In this document: one piece after another, positions 8,010 through 14,997 of the stretch
Layout of the letters: every line of letters begins with the position of its first letter
How positions within the stretch are numbered: the stretch's first letter is position 1
Assembly (NCBI GenBank): GCA_019693395.1
Contig: JAAMXP010002150.1
Location: forward strand, 1 to 14,997
Direction of reading: 5' to 3'
From: Ettlia oleoabundans
Lineage: Eukaryota > Chlorophyta > Chlorophyceae > Chlamydomonadales
Length of the DNA stretch: 14,997 bases
Program-made: the position numbers and the translations under genes
The notes under the pieces: generated by a model
What the model saw: the letters and a program-made list of their open reading frames with translations, nothing else
Told to the model about the DNA's origin: nothing
Database searches by the model: none

Positions 8010-11000
8010 GAGTGTACTTGTGCTTCACTCCCGAGGGAAACCACTCAGGGTCCCCATGTTTGTGTAGGTGCACCCGTGGCGGCTGCTTGTCGGCAGGCAC
8101 ATACGCCGCATACTCGCTATTCAGCCGCAGCAACTCCCGCAGCAATATGGCCTGTACCCGACTGGCCAGCTCTTTGGTAGCTTCCACTCCCGGAGCCAGC
8201 TCAACACGCACGGCCAGGTGCCTGTTCAAATCAGCACATTCTTCCACAAACAGCACAAACTTGCCTGCACAGGGAGGCAGATATCGAACAAATTGGATTG
8301 GGCTGCCATCTAGGCGACAGGCTGATTGCCTTGCACTTGTAGCAAAGCAGAAGCATGCCTTGAACATAGACGCAAGGGGTTTTACATCCACGTATCCTAC
8401 CCAACACGGCAAACTCGCTGCTCTGGCCAGCCACCATGCTCGTGCACGCGCCCCTCACTCTCATGTCACATGCATCAACCGTAAGTTGCACAGCCTGCAC
8501 CATACTTGTGGTGTCTGCCGCCAGCTCAGCTTGCTCCATGCCGCTCATAATGTTCTCCACAAACACGTTGGCACCAAACACAGACACAGTCCAGAACGAT
8601 CTGCATACGGCGGGTGCCCATGGCAACGAGGAACAAATAAACATTGCAGACCACAGCCCACCGCGGCGCAACCTTGTGACAGCTTTAATCTCGGCTGTAA
8701 GCGGCTCCCACATTCGGTGCACCACCCGGCATTACAAACATTGTTTGATCATCAAGGCGGCATACGGGGGGCGCCGGGGGCCTGTTGGCTTTGATAAGAG
8801 CTTAGTCCTTCTCGCCTCAGCCGGTGCACTTACCGTCCAAAGACGAAAGCAAAGGGTAGCCGCCTGGGTTGCACATCAGCGGGTATGACAAAACCGCGAT
8901 CCTGCACAAAGGCCAGCATGCCTGCAGCACCCCGGCACAAGTAGAAGCACACACATTTTCATCAGATTGGATTGGTTAGGTGCTTATGCCTCCAGCGTTG
9001 GCAGCAGGTGGACACTTGACATTTCATATAATCAAGTTACTGCCAGCAGCACCCGATGTATGCTTGTGCCAGTGCAGCGATGCACCACCCACTTTGATAC
9101 GACAACAAGCCGCCAGCGTCTCCAATGCAGTACCGCAGCAATGGCGCTGCGGTGTTGGGCGTGCCAGTTGCAGTCACCACCAGCGTGCCTACGGCATGAA
9201 AGGGTAAATTCTATCAGCAAGGCGCATTGTGCACTAACACGTTGGCCCACGGCCAAATGAGCTGTGCTCGTCACGAAAGTCACGTGGAAACCATCGCACA
9301 GGACGGGATTGTTACTTATTGCCAAAGAGGAGCAGGCAAAGCTGCAGGCAGTGCCCACAACGTTGCGCGAGCAGCGGCAGCCAGCATGACTGCCAGGGAC
9401 GCTGCAGCAAATGGTGACATGCATGCCATCGACATGCAAATGATACGCATGTCACCTACAATCCCTCAATATGAGCTCACCGTCCTGTGGGTGTACCTCC
9501 AGCAGTCGGCAGTACGGATCATACTGCAGGAGCGTGGGCAGCCGCTCTGCGCCAAAAAGCTGCTTTGCTGCCTGTGGGTGCTGAGCCAGCCAGCGGCGGA
9601 TGGCCACGCTGCGGCATGAGCGGTGGCGGGAGGGAGCGAGAGAGGGAGGTATTGCCAGGTAAGAAGGTGTACAGTAGAGCAAGCTGTGAGGACACATTTG
9701 ATCGCCCCCCTGCTCATCTCTTCCCTGCCTGAATGCCTGCAACATGCAAGCTTGCTGCCTGCCTGCCTGGCTCAACCTTCTGGATGCCTGCCTGCCTCTT
9801 CCATTATATACCCACCTGAGAGCTGTCTCATTGCCAATCACGCCAGCATCTGCGGTACCGTACAGGTTCACAACGTCTCGCAGGATGTCCCGCATGCCCA
9901 GCCTGCCAAGCGCACGATAGCAGGCACGGCAGCTCAGTACAATATGCCGGCTGGGGCAGTACTTGGACACTTCAAAAACCGTATATACAACACATCGACA
10001 GCAGAGCTGAGGGTTGCAAGCTTGTTTCAAGGCTGGCGGCACCCGCAAGCCCCGGCCTGCCCACCTCTTTGCCATCAAGCTGCGCCACTCTTCTGAAAAG
10101 ACCTCCCCAGCCAGGCACAGCCGCATGCGGTACTCCCCCCAAGGCACACCGGCTGCCAGCCCTGCACACAGGGCAGGCGGGATGACAAGCATGCCACTGG
10201 TTCTTGGTTCCGAGACTAGGCAGCGCGACCGACTGGCAGTTGTGCTCGCTGCTACAGATCGTGTTGCTGAGGCAAAAAATCAGCTGCAGAGCTGGCAACT
10301 GCCCCTAACTGCTGCCGCACCATCACAGCGCTGCCTGCATCAACTACCAATTGACGGTGTGCCGTTTGACCCGCAGACGCCCAGCAAAGCTAATTGAGCT
10401 GTGCAAGCGCAGAGCGCCGCTGCTCTACAGGCTGCCTACCTGCATCAACCACCCCTTTTAAGAACGGTGGATAGCCCAGCAGTACTGTTTGGCTGTGGTG
10501 GGGCGACAGCGCCTTCACTAACGCCAGAATATCGTCCGCCTTGTTGCCTGGAAGGAAAGATTTGTCAGCTGAGCAGTCGCACCAGCAACGTACAACTGAC
10601 ACGGTGCAAGCAGGCGTGAGCACAGCCCGTACTGTGAGGCGGCATGGCATGTCACCGGGCAGGCAACACATACTGCCAAAGGGCGGCTTTGCTGCTGGAC
10701 AGAAACTGATTCATTTAGCTGCACTGCATACCCGGGGTGACCATGGTCAGCTTGTAGCCTTTGAGTGTCAGGTACCGCAGGCATAACGTGGTGAACAAGC
10801 CCCCAACCCAGCTGCCCAGTGGAAAGGCAACCACCTGCATACACATGTATGTGTGGGGTAGGGGGTTGGGAAGCTGCTGGGCAGGTGTGCTCCGCGTACC
10901 AGGAAGGGACCTGGCCGAGATGGGTACAACGGGGGGTCAAGCACCCATAGGGGATATAGCCCCGCCACACCATGAAATGTGAAAAGGCCACAGCTATGAA

Positions 11001-11818
11001 CTTTGCAACCGCTCACCGCCAGGGTGGGTATCCGGTGTGCCTCATAATTATCCCAAAACACCTGCTCAAACCTGCGCGACACCGGTGCCTGGACACAGTC
11101 GGAAATGAGTCAGATGCAACTCACGCAATCTCCAACTGACAATATTGTCAAGGTACAGGCATCAATAGTACCACGCCGCCTTTGTACGCCTTGTCTTCCT
11201 GTACCTAGTTGTATGTCGGACGTACCTGGCACACACTGCCAGCTCATCGAACACATTGCGGGGCCAGAGGGTCGGTGCCCCGCTGCTGCCGCTGCTGCAG
11301 TGCACAAAATCTGCTGCCTCAAGCGTGCCACTTACGCACCGCTGTGGCAGCGGCCAGCAGTGGAAGTAGTTTTGCTTGGTGATGTAGGGGACCTGTTGCC
11401 AGGTGGGGCATGGTGCCACCCTCACAGGTTCAGGCGAGGTGCTGTCCTTGGCAGTGCTTGCAGTACCGCCATTGCGTGTGCCAGTGGCGACAGGCTTTTC
11501 TGACCCAGCGACAATGCTGCCAGCGGCATTGGCAGCAGCTGCTGCTTGCTCTGTGGTGACTGGGCCCCTGGTGCCAGCACCATCACCGGCCCCAGTGGCA
11601 GTGGCGGCGGCGGTGCAAAACTCTCTGTAGGCGGGAACCCGTGCGACCGCAAGAGTGTGTAGATTAAGGGCCGCATCCAGCGCTCCTTGGGGCAGGCAGT
11701 CGCCGGTGTTGGCAGCCAGCAGCCGGACGACAGGCTGCCTGGTCCAGTCGGCCACAGCGATGGGCAGGCTAGGCGGCATGCTAGCACTAACAGCGAGCAT
11801 AACCAGCAACGTATACAT
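8005..11818 (-). CDS. PaaK/CapK-like adenylate-forming enzyme, eleven exons
   Basis: Exons in order: 11818-11226, 11071-11017, 10834-10732, 10547-10440, 10161-10065, 9902-9816, 9608-9481, 9188-9093, 8921-8834, 8600-8506, 8264-8005 (TAA). They total 1710 nt, 569 aa, with every junction in phase and all introns GT-AG. Visible motifs are SSGSSGAPTLWPR (residues 175-187, the P-loop-like A3 motif of ATP binding), FPLGSWVGGLF (about 220), AGEVFSEEWRSL (about 305), YGTADAG (about 335, A5-like) and LLRYCIGDAGGLLSY (about 407-421, A8-like RYxxGD). The C-terminal part has VFGANVFVENI and GDPEWFPSGVKHKYT. This order fits the phenylacetate-CoA ligase PaaK/CapK family (COG1541), which activates a carboxylate with ATP, often to a CoA thioester; the substrate cannot be read here. 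The first 25 residues are hydrophobic and could be a signal or transit peptide. The ATG has a good ACC context and an in-frame stop 15 nt upstream. Residues about 70-130 are an Ala/Gly/Thr-rich insert. Confidence 0.9.
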
Positions 11819-12655
11819 GGTCAAACGTACTCAGCGTTTGCCAGGGCGCATGCTGAGCTGGCGGGCGCCAAGCAGGGGTTGGGTTTTTGGGGCCTCACTG
11901 CTATAGGAGGCCCTCCTTTTGTCGACTGCAGTGAAAGAACCTCCCATACTGAGTCACTATTCAGGTTCCTAGGTTTCCTAGGTAAAACTTGCAGGGTGGT
12001 AATTGGCTGACTTGCGTTTTGGTGCAAGTGTAGTGTTGTCGTTCCGCCAGTTGCATTTAGCCGGGTTCGCTCTGCAAGGGCCATGCGTGGCGTTCTGCGG
12101 GAGTTCAGCTGGCAAACTGCACACATGACTGTCCAAGTTACACCCCCATCTATAGTTCATTGCCTAGTGATCAGAATACATGATCTCCCCGCCCCACGGC
12201 CGCATGCGCCCCAGCTGGCTAGCCCAAGCCACCGCATAGTGGGCTGCAAGGGACTGGTGTTCTTCTTATGACGGCATTTGCAGCTGGAAAAGTACGGCCA
12301 AGTGTGGCTTACAGCTCACATTGTGTTCTGACGCTCGCAGCAACCCCAGGGTTTAGCGAAAGTCTTGAACACTCTGTGATGTTCTGCTTTAGAGTGATCT
12401 ATGCTGAGCAGCCATAATGTAGGTGGGCTGTCGATCACCTGATGTCATCCATCGAAGTGATACCTGAGAGTTGCACGGTAGGCCGGTCAAAGAGACGGGG
12501 CAGACGCTCTCAGCTAAGTCACCATGGACCGCCGGTGGCCGCCACACCCCAGCTGGCGCCAGCAATGACGGCAGGCTGGAAATCTCTCATCGGCACACTC
12601 CGAGGTTTTCTTGATTTACACGCCCTTTATCAGTTTTGTTACCAACGCAATAGAG
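11819..12655. promoter_or_regulatory. Divergent intergenic region between PaaK-like and Tim17-family genes
   Basis: Both flanking start codons point away from this 837-bp stretch, so it should hold both promoters and 5' UTRs. Visible elements are a TGAGTCA heptamer at 11950-11956 (bZIP/AP-1-type consensus) and a tandem 9-mer TTCCTAGGT at 11966-11983. No TATA box in a convincing position is seen for either gene. ATGs at 12442 and 12565, in another frame, would make upstream ORFs overlapping the Tim17-family start if they are transcribed. No coding exon is supported. Confidence 0.5.
11966..11983 (+). repeat. Tandem 9-bp repeat TTCCTAGGT x2
   Basis: Two perfect adjacent copies at 11966-11974 and 11975-11983; each contains the palindrome CCTAGG. 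It lies in the divergent promoter region, about 150 bp from the PaaK-like start codon. Confidence 0.7.
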
Positions 12656-14360
12656 ATGGCCAAGGCAAGCAAGAAGCCGAAGCAGGCTGCTTCGGGGGAG
12701 CAAGGCGCTGTTCTAGATTTGCGGATGGATAGCTCAACTCCTGCGACACCGCGCGAAGTTGCACAGCCCGCTGAGGGCGGCTTCCAAACACCCTGCACAG
12801 TTACGGGGTTGATGGCGGGCCTCAGCGGCGGTTCTTTGGGCTACGTATTTGGGTTCGGTGAGTGAATGGCCGATGGAGGTTTCGCTTCAGGGTTCGTGCG
12901 TCTGCTTGTACCCTGCCGCCCGCCGCCACACCTGTGGTTGCACCTGTTTGATTGAGTCTCACTGGCCCAGCAACTGATACAGGCGGTTACTGGATACGCC
13001 ACCTGCGGGGAGGCGGCAAGTGGAGTGCATCTTTGGCTGAGGGCTGGGGCTCTGCCAAGGTGCGGTGCCCTTGCTTCTGCCTGAGGACAGGGACGATGGT
13101 TTGATGAACCCTAGCCCACGCACTGCATACTGCCGCGCAGTTCATTCAAAGTGTTCTGTGCTGCAATCAACGTGCCTTGAAGATGGATTAACACCAGCAT
13201 TAAGGGCATCAGGGCTTTTGCACGCCCACTTTGCTTTTGCTCCCCTATTTTTAACCCTCACTCCCGCCCGCCGCAGACGTTTGGCGTGATGGGAGGGCTG
13301 TACGCCGCCGTCAGCTGCATCATGCTGCGCCTTCGCCAGAAGAACGACGGTGAGCGTGCCACGATGGTTCTGCCGCTTTCAATGTTAGCCCTCATCCATT
13401 TACCACCGCTCCATTTCTTTGCTGTTTCTTGGTGCTGCCATTCACCTCTCGGCTGGCCTAGCCTGGCCAGCACCTTTGGGGCTCCTGTGGGTGACGCTCC
13501 TGCCTGAGTTGCCATACATTGTACCAGCGAGATTACAGTGTACCAGCGAGGAGCTTATGGAGGCGTATGACGTCCCTGTCCTTGTCCTGTCCTGCCCTGC
13601 CCGTACCGCCCCCAAGTGCAGCCTGGAACGGCGCTGCATCTGGATGCGCCACTGGCCTGGCTCTGGGGTGGAAGCAGGGCCCGGCCGGCGCACTGCAGGT
13701 GGGCTGCTGCACTGAGCAGTATGCAGATGCGCGCACTTGCTGCTGCAGAACAGTCTCTCCCCTGCCCTTGATGGTTGCGGGCAGCTGTTGCTGCCTGATA
13801 TAGGCTGCGTCTCATGCTGGTGCAGATTCGCTGTGCTTTGCTCAACTTAGCTGTATCGGCCCCTCAGCTTTGCTGGCAGCATTGTATGCTGGTTTTGTGT
13901 TTTGTGTCGTCGCACTGCAATTAGCGCCTACCATGTGCAGCCTGAGTGACGCCCTGCAAGCTCCATTTTCCCTCGTACTCTGCAGAGCTGCGCCTTGCTC
14001 GGGGCGTTCTCTTTCTTCGTGGACGGCATGGGGGGTGGGCAAGCTGAGGCAGCAGCAGCGGCGGGTAGTGACACAGACATGTCACCTTGCGGCACAGCCA
14101 GAGTCGGGGGCGATCGCAGTGGCAGCAACAGCAGCAGTGGCAGCTCATCGGCCAGCCTGTGGGAATGGCTGGGGCAGCGGCAGCAGCAGCAGCAGGGGGG
14201 GTGCAAACGCAGCCTAGTGGAGGAGCTCCTGTCTCCCGCGGTGCCGCTACTGGCAGCGGTAGCACCTTGTGCCTTTGGAGGGGCGCCCGGAGAACTGCTG
14301 GGCACCAACCGGAGCAGCAGCTCACCGGCAGGTTGCAGAATTGTGCGACGCACTCGCTGA
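12656..14360 (+). CDS. Tim17/Tim22/Tim23-family membrane protein, five exons
   Basis: Exons: 12656-12857, 12983-13059, 13277-13349, 13622-13698, 13986-14360 (TGA 14358-14360). They total 804 nt, 267 aa, with all junctions in phase and GT-AG introns. The N terminus (1-48) is polar and Lys/Ala-rich. The core carries four Gly/Ala-rich hydrophobic segments: GLMAGLSGGSLGYVFGFGG (about 51-69), FGVMGGLYAAVSCIM (about 95-109), WNGAASGCATGLALGW (about 119-134) and AGALQSCALLGAFSFFV (about 139-155). The loop RLRQKND before the third segment matches the charged family signature between TM2 and TM3. This is the Tim17/Tim22/Tim23 superfamily: carrier and preprotein translocases of the mitochondrial inner membrane, and plant relatives such as HP30/PRAT proteins of chloroplasts. 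Which branch, and so which organelle, cannot be decided. The last exon continues about 110 residues into a Ser/Gly/Gln-rich tail (Gln5) with no recognised domain. The start has G at -3 and +4, and an in-frame stop lies upstream with no earlier in-frame ATG. Confidence 0.85.
13520..13550 (+). repeat. Short direct repeat TGTACCAGCGAG in intron 3 of the Tim17-family gene
   Basis: Perfect 12-bp copies at 13520-13531 and 13539-13550, 19 bp apart start to start, inside the intron between exons 3 and 4. Probably replication slippage; no function inferred. Confidence 0.7.
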
Positions 14361-14459
14361 GCATACTGCTGTTGAACATTCACTGGTCATCGCAGCTTTC
14401 ATTGCTCTCTGCTGCGCCGCCTTGCGCCATGCCGAGCCATTCACTGACCGTGGTTTTTT

Positions 14460-14508
14460 CACTGCATTCACATGTTTTCTCCAACACTGCATTCACATGT
14501 TTTCTCCA
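14460..14508 (+). repeat. Tandem 25-bp-period repeat, two copies
   Basis: Two perfect 24-bp copies (14460-14483 and 14485-14508) separated by one A. Each starts CACTGCATTCACATG and ends in TTTTCTCCA. They lie about 100 nt after the Tim17-family stop, so they are probably in its 3' UTR. The second copy is followed by GG, so its end resembles a splice acceptor. Confidence 0.85.
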
Positions 14509-14879
14509 GGGCCAGCTTCTTGACTGGCAATTGTCGCCTTTACTCGCCGCAATAGAGAACAGCGCTTCTGCAGCCTGCCTCACCATGTCGCACGCTGCCC
14601 CTTTCGCTTGCTGCATCACTCGGCAACAACGAATGGCTGCTGCCAGTATGCGCCGCCATGTTGTTACAGTCTACATCTGAGGTGGCAGGCTCTCAATGGC
14701 AGGGCAGGCACTCGCTGGCTGGCTGGCATGTGAACGAGGGACAAGCAGCCCATGGCAGGAGGCATAAGTGTAGCTAGCTGGTAATGCAAGGAACAGGGCA
14801 ATGCAGTGCGCACTGCGATTGGTGATCGGTGATGATGGGCAAAGGAGGGCTCAAGCATGCAGCGCATTCAGGGAACAGT

Positions 14880-14884
14880 TGTAA
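14880..14884 (+). terminator. Candidate poly(A) signal TGTAA for the Tim17-family gene
   Basis: First plus-strand TGTAA after the stop at 14360, which would give a 3' UTR of about 530-540 nt, long but usual for algal genes. Confidence 0.45.
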
Positions 14885-14980
14885 GTAGGGAGGGCAGAAC
14901 ACAATGCATGACGCTGGCGTGGCTGGAATGGCGATGCGTCTGTAGGTGAGCGCACCAGCTACAACAGGCTGTGCAGCAGT

Positions 14981-14997
14981 GGGGGGGGGGGGGGGGG
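14981..14997 (+). repeat. Terminal homopolymer of 17 G
   Basis: The window ends in at least 17 consecutive G directly after GCAGCAGT. The run may be longer than shown. It is either a genuine G tract or a contig edge where sequencing or assembly failed. Confidence 0.8.

Larger units (their letters stand above)
14361..14997 (+). other. 3' UTR of the Tim17-family gene and downstream flank
   Basis: No further coding exon is supported. The stretch holds a 25-bp-period tandem repeat at 14460-14508, one plus-strand TGTAA at 14880-14884 and a terminal G run. A minus-strand open frame at 14380-14619 is noted under rejected items. Confidence 0.5.

Noticed and set aside
7865..8794. 309-codon plus-strand frame
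   Set aside because: It covers introns and antisense of the last PaaK-like exons, has no recognisable motif, and the minus-strand exons are firmly supported.
9723..9800. TGCC-rich repetitive stretch, considered as a repeat array or mobile-element end
   Set aside because: The copies are few, irregular and inside an intron. This is simple-sequence drift, with no spacers, inverted ends or target duplication.
11308..11335. Possible 22-nt intron between GTAAGT and a following CAG in the first PaaK-like exon
   Set aside because: It is far too short for a spliceosomal intron, and the uninterrupted reading gives the expected family sequence.
14380..14619. 79-codon minus-strand frame after the Tim17-family gene
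   Set aside because: Part of it is the 25-bp tandem repeat read in reverse, and no domain or splice partner is visible. It could be the last exon of a gene to the right, but the window does not show this.

Overview
The window looks like nuclear DNA of a core green alga (Chlorophyta, most likely Chlorophyceae; the class is an inference). Support comes from genes cut by many short GT-AG introns (about 93-370 bp), a GC-rich sequence full of CAG/CTG and GGC runs, Ala/Gly/Gln homopolymers inside proteins, and TGTAA-type poly(A) signals downstream of genes. I assembled the gene models by hand from splice sites, reading-frame phase and family motifs. Every junction reported closes in phase.

Layout. 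(1) 385-1399, plus: last three exons of LST8, the seven-WD40 partner of the TOR kinase; the 5' part lies off the left edge. (2) 2026-7025, minus: nine exons, about 1069 aa, a BAT2-domain protein of the MOS1/PRRC2 type, with a conserved N terminus, a block of Arg/Tyr/Pro repeats on small exons, a Gln/Pro-rich middle and a Lys/Arg/Gly-rich tail. (3) 8005-11818, minus: eleven exons, about 569 aa, a PaaK/CapK-type adenylate-forming enzyme of unknown substrate. (4) 12656-14360, plus: five exons, about 267 aa, a Tim17/Tim22/Tim23-family membrane protein.

Genes 1 and 2 converge, and their 3' ends meet or overlap near 1800-1880. Genes 2 and 3 run in the same direction, separated by about 1 kb. Genes 3 and 4 diverge from a shared 837-bp intergenic region (11819-12655). 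I see no tRNA, rRNA, CRISPR array, transposon ORF or prokaryotic operon. The genes are not an obvious pathway: they cover TOR signalling, RNA or gene-expression regulation, small-molecule activation and organelle membrane transport.

The best candidates for something undescribed are the PaaK-like enzyme, the cassette-like exons and GC-AG intron in the MOS1-like gene, and a 30-codon ubiquitin-like-looking ORF at 7794-7886. None of these amounts to a clear new system. The window ends in a run of 17 G, which may be an assembly edge.
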